This document shows positions 18,776-27,499 of a stretch of 64,000 bases of DNA, in pieces. Position 1 is the first letter of the stretch. Each line of letters opens with the position of its first letter. Below the pieces are notes generated by a model that worked only from the letters and a program-made list of their open reading frames with translations, made no database searches and was not told the origin of the DNA. Made by a program: the position numbers and the translations under genes. The stretch spans positions 682,001 through 746,000 of the forward strand of contig NZ_QFZK01000001.1 in the NCBI RefSeq assembly GCF_003415675.1, read 5' to 3'. This stretch comes from Rhodoferax lacus. GTDB lineage: Bacteria; Pseudomonadota; Gammaproteobacteria; Burkholderiales; Burkholderiaceae_C.

Positions 18776-19324
18776 TCAGCCCCCGCTTATGTCTCTGGCA
18801 CTCACCGTGACCTCAAAAATAGTTTCCACCACAGCCGCCGCCGTGGCGTTGCCCCCTTGCGCCGTGGATGTCACCTTGTAGTAGGCCTTGGGGGCGGTTG
18901 GGGAGATGGGCGTAGGCCCCATAAACTGAATGTGGTAGTTGACCTGGCTGGCGTAACTATTTGCGCCACCGCCAGCAATCACCGTCATGTTGGGCGGCTG
19001 GAAGGTGTTGGATGAACTCCAGGGCAAGGTTGCCGGACTGGCCAATGCATTGCTGCAAACAACAGCGGAGGCGCCGGTTTGGGTGGTGGAGGTGCAATTG
19101 ATGCCCGTATTCCACACGCCCGAAAAAATATTTCCGGGTTGCAGCATCCAGAACTGGACGGCGTCCAGACCCGCTTGGGAAGCCTCGATGGCTCTCTGCT
19201 TTTCGTTCAGGTTACCGGATATCTTCTGGTCCTTGATGAATCCGCCAAACATGCTGATACCCAGCATGGACATGATGATCAGGAAGATCATCACTGCGAA
19301 GAGCACAAATCCTTTTTGCTTCAT
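18776..19324 (-). CDS. pilX: Minor pilin PilX
   Basis: 182 residues. Short leader MKQK then G|FVLFAVMIFLIIMSMLGISMFG. The position-5 Glu usual in pilins is absent (hydrophobic here), as in other PilX-like pilins. KISGNLNEKQRAIEASQAGLDAVQFWML matches the PilX N-terminal pattern (N...EKQRA..AA). Starts one base after the pilW stop, so coupled. Confidence 0.86.
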   Translation of the reverse strand: MKQKGFVLFAVMIFLIIMSMLGISMFGGFIKDQKISGNLNEKQRAIEASQAGLDAVQFWMLQPGNIFSGVWNTGINCTSTTQTGASAVVCSNALASPATLPWSSSNTFQPPNMTVIAGGGANSYASQVNYHIQFMGPTPISPTAPKAYYKVTSTAQGGNATAAAVVETIFEVTVSARDISGG

Positions 19325-19325
19325 G

Positions 19326-20042
19326 TTAAATATTCGCCATGTAGGGTATGGTTTCCACCAAGCTCACTGTCTGGGGCTGGCCGGGCTGGCCAGCCAGGGC
19401 ATTGGTAAAGAGCAAAGTCACTTGGGCTGTCTTGACGTTGCCCCAGAAATTTGCCGTTGTGACCTGTGCGCCCGTCAGGTACTGCGTCACGGAGCCGCCC
19501 CCGGTGGAGTCCACTCCGTAGACGATGTTCATGCCTGCCAGACCACCGATCAGGTTCAGCGTGGTGGCAGCCGTGGCAGCCGTGTTGTCCGTCTCCGAAC
19601 AGGTGAGAAACCCGTTGGCCACATTGAAACGATTGGTGTAGGTGTGCCCGGCAACAAGGCTTGCAGAGCAACCCTGTTGCGCCCCGCCGGCACTGGCCGT
19701 AAATCTGACGCTCAAGGTGTCGGCTGCGGCACCCGCCCCGGTTCCCAACAAAGTCTGACCTGGTGCTGTAAAGACCCCGCTGACCGGATACAGGACCTCG
19801 CCCGACTTGGCGATAGGGTCTGGATTGAAGCCTGCGCCACTGACTGCAACATGCAGGAAATACATGGCCATGCGTTGCTGGTTTTGAACCGCTGAGAGCT
19901 GCTGTGCGGTTGTTGCGGTTTCACGCATGGTGAGGAAGGCCTGGCTGACGCCCAGCAAGAGCACCAGGCCAATGGTGAGTGCAATCATGACCTCGACCAG
20001 GCCGATGCCACGCTGAACCAGGTGACTGCCCTGTGATTTCAT
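19326..20042 (-). CDS. pilW: Minor pilin PilW
   Basis: 238 residues. Leader MKSQGSHLVQR then G|IGLVEVMIALTIGLVLLLGVSQAFL with Glu5, and the PilW-type QNQQRMAMYFLHVAVSGAGF. Several Cys in the C-terminal half (GCSASLVAGHTY, LTCSETDN). Start overlaps the pilV stop by 4 bases (20039-20042). Confidence 0.88.
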   Translation of the reverse strand: MKSQGSHLVQRGIGLVEVMIALTIGLVLLLGVSQAFLTMRETATTAQQLSAVQNQQRMAMYFLHVAVSGAGFNPDPIAKSGEVLYPVSGVFTAPGQTLLGTGAGAAADTLSVRFTASAGGAQQGCSASLVAGHTYTNRFNVANGFLTCSETDNTAATAATTLNLIGGLAGMNIVYGVDSTGGGSVTQYLTGAQVTTANFWGNVKTAQVTLLFTNALAGQPGQPQTVSLVETIPYMANI

Positions 20043-20566
20043 AGCACGGACACCAGGGTTTGGTAGCTATGGGTCTGCACAGTGCCCGTTGACAGCAGGC
20101 CGACACCCGGCAGGTCCTGGTTGTGCAGCGCTATATTTTTCTCTTGCCACGAAACGGTCACCGTGCAAACGGCCGGCGAAATCGTCAAATTGCAGGCAAT
20201 ATTCAAAGAGCCGACTGGCAAACTGTTAGCGATGTCATTGCCCCAGGTAGCCAGATCGAAATAGGCCAATTGGGGCCCGGTGCAGGCCGTGCCACTGAAG
20301 CAGTCTCCGGTGTAGGCAGAGGGTCCGCCGGTCACGGTTGTGCCCTGCACTGTCACGCTGCTGGGGGGCGTGCCCCAGTAGGCCACATTGGCCTTCATGG
20401 CGGCCGCAATGCTGGTGGCCTGAATGGCTGCCCTGCTGTTGTAGCGGCCCAGTTCCGTGGCATTGATAGCCTGCATTTGCAGCCCGGCCATCCCCAGAAC
20501 ACCGAACATCAGCACCACGACCGACACCAGCACTTCGATCATGGAAAAGCCGCGCTCTTTTCTCAT
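20039..20566 (-). CDS. pilV: Minor pilin PilV
   Basis: About 175 residues. Leader MRKER then G|FSMIEVLVSVVVLMFGVLGMAGLQ with Glu5 and the LGMAGLQMQAI pattern of PilV. The ATG at 20566 overlaps the fimT stop as ATGA and gives a normal leader; 20572 (two residues longer) is equally possible, and a TTG at 20596 is unlikely. Part of the fimT-pilV-pilW-pilX-pilY1-pilE operon. Confidence 0.87.
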   Translation of the reverse strand: MRKERGFSMIEVLVSVVVLMFGVLGMAGLQMQAINATELGRYNSRAAIQATSIAAAMKANVAYWGTPPSSVTVQGTTVTGGPSAYTGDCFSGTACTGPQLAYFDLATWGNDIANSLPVGSLNIACNLTISPAVCTVTVSWQEKNIALHNQDLPGVGLLSTGTVQTHSYQTLVSVL

Positions 20567-21060
20567 GGACATGCTGCACCCGATCTTGATACCCAAGAGC
20601 CGGCACTGAAGGCGATGCAGCGGCGCAGGCTTTCCGTTTCGTTCGTGTCATGCAGCGTCAGCGTGGAATCAAAAAAGGTGTACCCCATGGACGTGAATTG
20701 CGGGTATGCGGGCGTGGCCGTGGAGGTGCTGACCAGCGAGTCACGCGATAAAGCAGCTGTGGTTTGCAGCAACTGGCTCGGCGGGCCGTCAAGTTGCACG
20801 ATCCAGCCAGTGGACCAACTGGTGCTTGCCGCACAACTGGTGCCGTTCGTGCTGGGGCAAACAGACACCGTGAGCCCCCGCTTGACCGCCTCGCTGCGGG
20901 CCAGATTCAGTCCGGACAAGACGGCATTGATTTCACCATCCATGCGGACCTTGCTGATCGTGTAAGCGAGGTTCGGCATTCCAATGACGGCAGCGATGCC
21001 CACGATAGCGAGGACAACCAGCAGTTCAATCAGTGTGACGCCAAAAGATTTAAAGCTCAT
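20563..21060 (-). CDS. fimT: Minor pilin FimT/FimU (GspH family)
   Basis: 165 residues. Leader MSFKSF-G, then VTLIELLVVLAIVGIAAVIGMPNL; NAVLSGLNLARSEAVKRGLTVSVC is the GspH/FimT signature. First gene of the minor-pilin operon. Start ATG 21060; a TTG three codons earlier is not needed. Confidence 0.88.
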   Translation of the reverse strand: MSFKSFGVTLIELLVVLAIVGIAAVIGMPNLAYTISKVRMDGEINAVLSGLNLARSEAVKRGLTVSVCPSTNGTSCAASTSWSTGWIVQLDGPPSQLLQTTAALSRDSLVSTSTATPAYPQFTSMGYTFFDSTLTLHDTNETESLRRCIAFSAGSWVSRSGAACP

Positions 21061-21229
21061 TTGCCGCAAATTGTGCGTGCGACAACATTTGACAGGAGAA
21101 CTTCACGCCCAGCGGACGCAGCGGGACGATAAACGGCTTAAGTCAGAACACCCATTCGCACATTCATCAATTTAATGCCATCGCAGGCATCGCACCCTTG
21201 CGGGCGCGATGCAAGGGAAAAACCCCAGC
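21061..21229. promoter_or_regulatory. Gap upstream of fimT with overlapping hairpins
   Basis: This 169-base gap must hold the promoter of the pilin operon and the 3' end of the flavodoxin transcript. GCATCGC (21187-21193) can pair with GCGATGC (21206-21212), while CCCTTGC (21195-21201) can pair with GCAAGGG (21211-21217). The two stems share bases and exclude each other. No T-run follows on the minus strand, so a standard terminator is not seen. Confidence 0.45.
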
Positions 21230-21784
21230 TTAGCCGCTGAATTTGCCAGCCAGTGCGGCAATGCGCGCGCCAAACAGACGGCCGGTTTCCAGGTCACCGG
21301 CATTCATTTCATCAGCACCTGCATCGCCCGGCGTCTGGGCGATGGGCCCACCGCTGGAAGCCAGGTAGTTGATATCGCTGCGCTGCGAAGCCTTGGTGTT
21401 GTTGTAGTTGATCCCGGTGCCCGCCCAGATGCCACCGTGCTGCATGGCCAGGGTCATGAAGTAATGCAGGGTGCTGAATTTGTCGCCGTTCACATTGGCA
21501 CTGACGGTGAAGCCGCCAAAGATCTTGTCCTTCCAGGACTGGCTGTACCAGGGCTTGGAGGAGGCGTCGGCAAACTTCTTGAACTGCCAGCTGACCGAGC
21601 CCATGTAAGTGGGCGAGCCGAAGATGATTGCGTCGGCCGCGGCCAGGCTCTCCCAGGCGCCTTCGGGCACATTGCCCTCTGCATCAATGGCGATCAGCTC
21701 TGCGGCGGCGCCCGCTGCAACCGACTGCGCAAAACGCTGGGTATGGCCGTAGCCGGAGTGGTAGATCACGATCGTTTTTGCCAT
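21230..21784 (-). CDS. Flavodoxin-family NAD(P)H-dependent oxidoreductase (WrbA-like)
   Basis: 184 residues with a flavodoxin fold: FMN phosphate loop IYHSGYGHTQRFAQ at residues 8-21, FGSPTYMGSVSWQFKKFAD (about 75-93), and NYLASSGGPIAQTP later, which resembles WrbA-type quinone reductases. Exact substrate unknown. A perfect palindrome upstream (21815-21829) suggests specific repression. Downstream of, and on the same strand as, the pirin gene, but with an 84-base gap and so probably its own promoter. Confidence 0.82.
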   Translation of the reverse strand: MAKTIVIYHSGYGHTQRFAQSVAAGAAAELIAIDAEGNVPEGAWESLAAADAIIFGSPTYMGSVSWQFKKFADASSKPWYSQSWKDKIFGGFTVSANVNGDKFSTLHYFMTLAMQHGGIWAGTGINYNNTKASQRSDINYLASSGGPIAQTPGDAGADEMNAGDLETGRLFGARIAALAGKFSG

Positions 21785-21814
21785 GGGGAAGCTCCTGTTG
21801 GATTTAAAGTGAAT

Positions 21815-21829
21815 GTCCCGGACCGGGAC
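21815..21829. promoter_or_regulatory. Palindrome GTCCCGG-A-CCGGGAC upstream of the flavodoxin gene
   Basis: Perfect 7-1-7 palindrome 31 bases before the flavodoxin ATG. The same TCCCG...CGGGA arms recur twice upstream of the mntA-hepT pair (30446-30457 and 30494-30505). A repressor operator is likely by position; the regulator is unknown. Confidence 0.55.
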
Positions 21830-21868
21830 GCGTAGGGAAAAAAGGGAAAATGTCAGCCAGCCGCGCGC

Positions 21869-22570
21869 TCAGGGTGCCAGATCAAACACCAGCACCTCAG
21901 CGCCCGTTCCTAGCTGTAGCGAGAGCATGCCCTCGCCTTCGATAAGCGCTGCATCACCGGCGCACAGGTCTTGCCCGTTGACCTGCAGGCTGCCGCGCAT
22001 CAGATGCACATAGGCCTTGCGGGCAGGATCCAGTGGCAGGCTTGCTGACTGCCCTGCATCGAACAGGCCGCTGTAGAGCCGTGCATCAGCGTTGATTTTC
22101 ACCGAGCCATCAGCAGCGTCGCTTGACGCCAGTAGGCGCAGCGTGCCCTGCTTCTCTGCTGTGGTAAAGGTCTTCTGCTCGTAGCCCGGCGCAATGCCGC
22201 GTGCACTGGGCTCTATCCAGATCTGGAAAAAATGGGTGGTCTCATTGGGCGCGTGGTTGAACTCGCTGTGCTGCACACCACTGCCTGCACTCATGCGCTG
22301 CACGTCGCCGGGCGGAATGCCCTTGACGTTGCCCATGCTGTCCTTGTGCGCCAGGTTGCCCGACACCACGTAGCTGATGATTTCCATATCGCGGTGGCCA
22401 TGCGTGCCAAAACCTGTGCCGGGGGCAATGCGGTCTTCGTTGATCACCCGCAAATTGCCCCAGCCCATGTGCTTGGGGTCGTAGTAACCGGCAAAGGAAA
22501 AGCTGTGGAAGGACTTGAGCCAACCGTGGTCAGCGAAGCCACGGTCGGAAGATTTACGGAGTGTCAGCAT
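21869..22570 (-). CDS. Pirin family protein (YhhW-like)
   Basis: 233 residues, bicupin. The metal ligands His57, His59, His101 and Glu103 fall in GTHGHRDMEIISYV and GVQHSEFNH, the spacing of E. coli YhhW, a quercetin 2,3-dioxygenase in vitro. Physiological substrate unknown. Divergent from a LysR gene with an 87-base gap, the usual arrangement for a regulator and its target. Confidence 0.9.
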   Translation of the reverse strand: MLTLRKSSDRGFADHGWLKSFHSFSFAGYYDPKHMGWGNLRVINEDRIAPGTGFGTHGHRDMEIISYVVSGNLAHKDSMGNVKGIPPGDVQRMSAGSGVQHSEFNHAPNETTHFFQIWIEPSARGIAPGYEQKTFTTAEKQGTLRLLASSDAADGSVKINADARLYSGLFDAGQSASLPLDPARKAYVHLMRGSLQVNGQDLCAGDAALIEGEGMLSLQLGTGAEVLVFDLAP

Positions 22571-22610
22571 ATTTCTGACTGTATGCCTTTACGGGCCAGC
22601 GCGATGCGCC

Positions 22611-22645
22611 TTGATTGATGGCATCATTCAAATGCATTCAATCAA
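22611..22645. promoter_or_regulatory. Candidate LysR operator between pirin and lysR
   Basis: TTGATTGATG-G-CATCATTCAA (22611-22631) is a palindrome with one mismatch; CAATCAA (22639-22645) repeats the outer arm. It lies within the 87-base divergent gap, 13 bases before the lysR ATG, fitting LysR control of both genes. Confidence 0.5.
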
Positions 22646-22657
22646 AGCTGGATATCC

Positions 22658-23599
22658 ATGCAAACCCCTCGCGACGTATTGACCCCTGACGCCCTCGCCA
22701 TGCTGCAGACCATTGCCCAGGCTGGCAGCTTTGCAGCAGCTGCTCGCGCCATGGGCATGGTGCCCAGTGCGCTGACCTACCGTGTGCGGCAAATAGAGGA
22801 CGCACTGGACGTGTTGCTCTATGACCGCAGCTCGCGCCAGGCCAAGATGACTGAGGCGGGTGCCGAGCTGCTGCGCGAAGGCGGCCGTCTGCTCAGTGAA
22901 ATTGATGCGGTGGCCAACCGCGTAAAGCGGGTGGCCACGGGCTGGGAGTCGCAGTTCACCATCGCCGTGGACACCATCATTTCCAAGACCACCATGATGG
23001 AGTTGTGCGAGGCTTTCTATGCCCTGTCGCCGCCCACCCAGATTCGCCTGCGTGACGAGACTTTGTCCGGTTCTCTGGAAGCCCTGACCTCGGGCCAGGC
23101 GGACCTGGTCATAGGCTGCGGCCCTGACTCCAGCACCATTGGCGGGCTGCACAGCAAGGCGCTGGGATCGGTGTACTTTGTGTATGCGGTAGCGCCGCAC
23201 CACCCCCTGGCCAATGCACCCGAACCGCTCAGCGATGAGTTGATTCAAAAACACCGTGCCGTAGCGGTGGCTGATTCGGTACAGCGCGGCGGCGGACAGA
23301 CCTTTGGCATCTTCAGCGGCCAGGAAGTGTTTACCGTGGCCAGCATGAAAGACAAGCTGGAAGCCCAACTGCGCGGCATGGGTGGCGGCAACCTGCCCAT
23401 TGGCATGGCCAGCCGCTATGTGGAGACCGGCAGGTTGGTTGTCAAAAAAACCGAGCGTGCCAAGCGCTTGGTCACGGTGCACTATGCCTGGCGAGGCAAC
23501 AAGGCCCAAAGGCAGGGCCGCGCCATGCAATGGTGGCTGGAGCAACTGGAAAGCCAGACCACACGTACGGCGCTGCTGGAAAACCATACGAGCTATTGA
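22658..23599 (+). CDS. LysR-family transcriptional regulator
   Basis: 313 residues. Winged HTH at about 10-70 (LAMLQTIAQAGSFAAAARAMGMVPSALTYRVRQIEDALDVLLYDR), then a substrate-binding domain (about 98-300). Likely regulates the divergent pirin gene and itself. Inducer not predictable. Confidence 0.9.
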   Translation: MQTPRDVLTPDALAMLQTIAQAGSFAAAARAMGMVPSALTYRVRQIEDALDVLLYDRSSRQAKMTEAGAELLREGGRLLSEIDAVANRVKRVATGWESQFTIAVDTIISKTTMMELCEAFYALSPPTQIRLRDETLSGSLEALTSGQADLVIGCGPDSSTIGGLHSKALGSVYFVYAVAPHHPLANAPEPLSDELIQKHRAVAVADSVQRGGGQTFGIFSGQEVFTVASMKDKLEAQLRGMGGGNLPIGMASRYVETGRLVVKKTERAKRLVTVHYAWRGNKAQRQGRAMQWWLEQLESQTTRTALLENHTSY

Positions 23600-23680
23600 A
23601 ACAGTGGGCGTGAAGCCCTGACATGCACTGCGCTGCGTGTATAAACCCTCTACACACTTTAATAACCGGAGAACAAGCGC

Positions 23681-24724
23681 ATGACCTCACCCAAACGCAT
23701 CGCCATTGTGGGAGCCGGCATGGCTGCCATCACCTGCGCCCGCACCCTGGTACAGGCCGGCCACAGCGTCACGGTTTTTGAGAAGAGCCACAGCGCGGGC
23801 GGACGCATGTCCACGCGCAGCAGCGCCTTTGGCAGCTTTGACCACGGCGCCCAATACTTCACCGTGCGCGATGCCCGCTTCGAGTTGGCCATGGCCACCG
23901 TGCCCGGCATTTGCCGCCGCTGGAGCGCCAACACCGTGCAGGTACTGGACTCGCACGGCCTGGTGGCCGAAGCCGGACTGCCCGCGCGCGAACCGCACTG
24001 GGTGGCCAAGCCCGGCATGAGCGCCCTGGTCAAGGCCTGGGCCCAGCCGCTGATCGACAACAAGGCACTGGAACTGGAGACCCGCGTGGTCGCCATCGAA
24101 AAAGACGCACTCAATACCAAGCAGTGGCAACTGCGCACTGCAGGTGCTGGCGACACCAGCCATGTGTTCAGCGGCTTCGATGCCGTGGTGCTGGCCGTTC
24201 CCGGCCCGCAGGCCCTGGCCCTGCTGCAAACCCAACCCAAGGCCGCAGCCCTGGCCAAGAAGGCCGCCAAGTCCACGGTGGCCCCCTGCTGGACTTTGAT
24301 GCTGGCCTTCCCGCAAGCCGTGCAACCCGGCCTCACCACCCTCGGGCCCCAGTGGAATGCAGCGCGCAGCACGCACCACCGCATTGCCTGGCTGGCACGC
24401 GAATCGAGCAAGCCCGGCCGTGGTGCCATCGAGCGCTGGACGGTGCAGGCCAGCGCGGCCTGGTCGCAAGAGCATTTGCAGGACGACACGCCCCGCGTCA
24501 CCGCCAAGCTGATCAAGGCATTCACCGAAGTCACCGGGATCCGGGCTGAACCCGCCCATGCCGAGGTGCACCGCTGGCTGTATGCAAAAACCGAAAAGCC
24601 GCTGGGCGTGTCCCACCTGTGGGATGCCAAGGCCGGCATTGGCGTGTGTGGAGACTGGTGCCTGGGACACCGGGTGGAGAACGCCTTTGTGTCGGGGCTG
24701 GAAATGGCGCTGGCCATCGCCTGA
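23681..24724 (+). CDS. FAD-dependent amine-oxidase-like protein (renalase-like)
   Basis: 347 residues. N-terminal dinucleotide fold IAIVGAGMAAITCARTLVQAGHSVTVFEKSHSAGGRMSTR and SFDHGAQYFTVRD are the marks of bacterial renalase-like flavoproteins; the C-terminal GIGVCGDWCLGHRVENAFVSGLEMA closes the FAD site. Substrate unknown. GGAGAA lies 11 bases before the ATG. gluQRS follows after 15 bases. Confidence 0.85.
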   Translation: MTSPKRIAIVGAGMAAITCARTLVQAGHSVTVFEKSHSAGGRMSTRSSAFGSFDHGAQYFTVRDARFELAMATVPGICRRWSANTVQVLDSHGLVAEAGLPAREPHWVAKPGMSALVKAWAQPLIDNKALELETRVVAIEKDALNTKQWQLRTAGAGDTSHVFSGFDAVVLAVPGPQALALLQTQPKAAALAKKAAKSTVAPCWTLMLAFPQAVQPGLTTLGPQWNAARSTHHRIAWLARESSKPGRGAIERWTVQASAAWSQEHLQDDTPRVTAKLIKAFTEVTGIRAEPAHAEVHRWLYAKTEKPLGVSHLWDAKAGIGVCGDWCLGHRVENAFVSGLEMALAIA

Positions 24725-24739
24725 TTTTTGGAGCCACGT

Positions 24740-25702
24740 GTGGGGGCCAGCTACAAGGGTAGATTCGCGCCCTCGCCCACCGGGCCGCTGCACGCGGGCT
24801 CACTCGTGGCGGCGCTGGCCAGCTGGCTGGATGCCCGTGCGCGCGGCGGCCAGTGGCTGGTGCGCATGGAAGACGTGGACCTGCCGCGCTGCGTGCCGGG
24901 TGCCGACCAGCGCATCCTGCAGCAACTTGCCGACTGCGGCCTGATCCCTGATGAGCCGCCGGTCTGGCAAAGCCAGCGCAGTGCGCTGTACCAGCAAGCG
25001 CTGGATGCGCTGATCCAACACGGACTTGCCTACCCTTGTGCCTGCTCGCGCAAAGACATCGAGCAGGCGCTTCTGGCCCAAGGCTTGAATAAAGCGCGCC
25101 ACGGTGAACTGGTCTACCCTGGTACCTGCCGCACCGGGCTCCATGGCAAGGAGGGTCGGGCCTGGCGTTTTGCGACTGAGGACTTTGGCAGCAGCGCAAT
25201 CCACCCGATCCATACGCATATCGCCAAGGGTGAGGCCAGCATTGCACACAGCGTCACCTGGACCGACCGCCGCCTGGGCCCACAGACCCAGGACGTGGCC
25301 GCCGAGGTGGGCGACTTTGTTCTGAAGCGCGCCGACGGCCTGTTTGCCTACCAGTTGGCCGTGGTGGTGGACGATGCCGCGCAGGGCATCACCCACATCG
25401 TGCGCGGCGAGGACCTGGCCGACAACACGGCGCGCCAGATCCTCTTGCAGCGTGCCTTGGGTTACCGCACGCCCGAGTACCTGCACACAGAGCTGGTACT
25501 GGCCGCCGACCGCCAGAAACTCAGCAAGCAAAACGGCGCGCAGGCTCTGGACACCAGCAGCCCCGAGGCCGTGCTGGGCGCATTGACCCTGGCCGCAAAC
25601 CGGCTTGGGCTAACTGACAGCGGAACGCGCGACAATAGGGGCATCGCACTGGCCGCCTGGGTTGAACAATGGCGCGCCACGCTGCAATCCCAAAACACCT
25701 GA
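24740..25702 (+). CDS. gluQ: Glutamyl-Q tRNA(Asp) synthetase
   Basis: Attaches glutamate to queuosine in tRNA(Asp). About 320 residues, a GluRS catalytic domain without the anticodon-binding part. HIGH-like motif in [18 protein letters not shown], zinc-type Cys in YPCACSRKD and YPGTCR, and a KMSKS-like KLSKQ in [16 protein letters not shown] at 24740 is preferred because GGAG (24730-24733) precedes it by 6 bases; a TTG at 24728 overlaps that site. Confidence 0.9.
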   Translation: MGASYKGRFAPSPTGPLHAGSLVAALASWLDARARGGQWLVRMEDVDLPRCVPGADQRILQQLADCGLIPDEPPVWQSQRSALYQQALDALIQHGLAYPCACSRKDIEQALLAQGLNKARHGELVYPGTCRTGLHGKEGRAWRFATEDFGSSAIHPIHTHIAKGEASIAHSVTWTDRRLGPQTQDVAAEVGDFVLKRADGLFAYQLAVVVDDAAQGITHIVRGEDLADNTARQILLQRALGYRTPEYLHTELVLAADRQKLSKQNGAQALDTSSPEAVLGALTLAANRLGLTDSGTRDNRGIALAAWVEQWRATLQSQNT

Positions 25703-25780
25703 AAACCTGAAGAACTGCGCGCGGCAGGCCGCTGGTTGTGCCAGTGCACACCGCTGCCCCTGCGCCCCTGGACACACCAC

Positions 25781-26572
25781 ATGAACACTGAGAACAACGA
25801 GAACACCGCCCCTTCGGCCAGCGCCGAGAGCACCGAGGCCCCCAAGCCCTTCATGCGCACCATCAAGAGCTTTATCCGCCGCGCCGGCCGCACTACCGCT
25901 GGCCAGGCCAAGGCCTTTGAGGTGCTGGGCCCCCAATTCCTGGTGCCCTACCAGACCAGTCTGCTCGATCTGCAAGCACCCTTTGCCCAGGCCGATGCCA
26001 CGCCTGAAGAGGCCGCAGCCCAGGCCGCAAAGCCCATCGTGCTGGAAATCGGCTTTGGCATGGGCGAGGCCACGGCGCATATTGCCTCCGTGTTGCCGGA
26101 TACCCACTTCCTGTGCTGCGAAGTACATGAGCCCGGCGTGGGCGCGCTGCTCAAGCGCATTGGCGAGCGCAATCTCACCAACATCCGCATCTGCGCCCAT
26201 GACGCGGTGGAGGTGATAGACCACATGCTGCCCCTGCACAGTCTGGACGGCGTGCACATCTTCTTCCCCGACCCCTGGCACAAGACCAAGCACAACAAGC
26301 GCCGCTTGATCCAGCAGGGTTTGGTGGCCAAGCTGGCCGCGCGCCTCAAGGTGGGCGGCTACCTGCACTGCGCCACCGACTGGCAGCCCTATGCCGAACA
26401 GATCCTGGCGGTGCTGAGTGCCGAGCCGCTGTTGCGCAACCGCGCGCTGCAAAGCCACCCGCAACTCGAAGGCTACGCGCCCAAGCCCCTGTACCGGCCG
26501 CTGACCAAGTTCGAGAACCGCGGCATCCGCCTGGGCCACGGTGTCTGGGACGCGGTGTTTGAACGGGTGTAA
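25781..26572 (+). CDS. trmB: tRNA (guanine-46-N7)-methyltransferase
   Basis: SAM-dependent methylation of G46 in the tRNA variable loop. 263 residues; SAM loop [16 protein letters not shown] and the TrmB motif [16 protein letters not shown] are clear, as is the C-terminal [16 protein letters not shown]. An N-terminal tail of about 30 polar residues is lineage-typical. ATG 25781. The next gene starts at the base after its stop. Confidence 0.94.
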   Translation: MNTENNENTAPSASAESTEAPKPFMRTIKSFIRRAGRTTAGQAKAFEVLGPQFLVPYQTSLLDLQAPFAQADATPEEAAAQAAKPIVLEIGFGMGEATAHIASVLPDTHFLCCEVHEPGVGALLKRIGERNLTNIRICAHDAVEVIDHMLPLHSLDGVHIFFPDPWHKTKHNKRRLIQQGLVAKLAARLKVGGYLHCATDWQPYAEQILAVLSAEPLLRNRALQSHPQLEGYAPKPLYRPLTKFENRGIRLGHGVWDAVFERV

Positions 26573-27499
26573 GTGGCCCGCTACCGCCCCAACCCACCAC
26601 CACCCCGCGATGGCCTGAGTGCCAGCTGCGTGGTGGTGCCCAAGGGCGACTGGACTGCCGCGCTGGACTTTTTTGCCTGGCGTTTTTCCTTTGTCGCGCG
26701 CAGCGAGTGGGCGCAGCGCTTTGCAGCCGGCGATGTGGTGGACTCTGAAGGCGCGGTGCTGCAGAGCGACAGCGTGCTGCACACCGGCCAGCGCGTGTAC
26801 TACTTTCGCGACGTGCCCGCAGAGCCCGCCATTCCGTTCCAGGAGCGCATCCTCTGGCAGGACGAACACCTGGTGGTGGTGGACAAGCCACATTTTTTGC
26901 CGGTGATACCCAGCGGCAAATACGTGCGCGAAACCCTGCTGGTGCGCCTGGGGCAGACTCTCGGCAGCTCCACGCTGGCACCCATCCACCGCATAGACCG
27001 CGACACCGCAGGCTTGGTGCTTTTCTCGCGCAACCCGGCCACGCGCGATGCCTACGCCCGCCTGTTTCGCGACCATGTGGTGCGCAAGACCTACCATGCC
27101 ATTGCCCGCTGGAACCCGGATTTGCCATGGCCGATCCAGCGCCACACGCGCATTGCTGTGGGCAGCCACTTCATGCAGCAGACCGAAGTGGAAGGCGTAC
27201 CCAACGCGCTCACCACCATCCGCCCGCTGCAGCACAACGGCACCTTTGCCCTGTATGAGCTGCAGCCGGTCAACGGCCAGCGCCACCAGCTGCGCGTGCA
27301 CATGAACGCCCTGGGCCTGCCCCTTCTGAATGACGGCATCTACCCCGAGCTCACCGCAGAGGGCAGCCAGGATTTTGAAAATCCGCTGCAACTGCTGGCC
27401 CAGTCCATTTCCTTTACCGACCCCCTTAGCGGCGAACTACGCCGCTTCGAGAGCCAGCTGCAACTGCGTGCGCTGGAATCACTGAACCGACCATCTTGA
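26573..27499 (+). CDS. RluA-family pseudouridine synthase
   Basis: 308 residues. Catalytic motif HRIDRDTAGLVLFSR with Asp142, and the C-terminal QPVNGQRHQLRVHMNALGLPLLND. An S4-like segment (WTAALDFFAWRFSFVARSEWAQRFAAGDV) is at the N-terminus. Which rRNA or tRNA uridine it changes is not clear; it resembles the RluA/TruC-like group. Starts at GTG 26573, directly after the trmB stop, and its stop overlaps the dinG TTG start. Confidence 0.88.
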   Translation: MARYRPNPPPPRDGLSASCVVVPKGDWTAALDFFAWRFSFVARSEWAQRFAAGDVVDSEGAVLQSDSVLHTGQRVYYFRDVPAEPAIPFQERILWQDEHLVVVDKPHFLPVIPSGKYVRETLLVRLGQTLGSSTLAPIHRIDRDTAGLVLFSRNPATRDAYARLFRDHVVRKTYHAIARWNPDLPWPIQRHTRIAVGSHFMQQTEVEGVPNALTTIRPLQHNGTFALYELQPVNGQRHQLRVHMNALGLPLLNDGIYPELTAEGSQDFENPLQLLAQSISFTDPLSGELRRFESQLQLRALESLNRPS

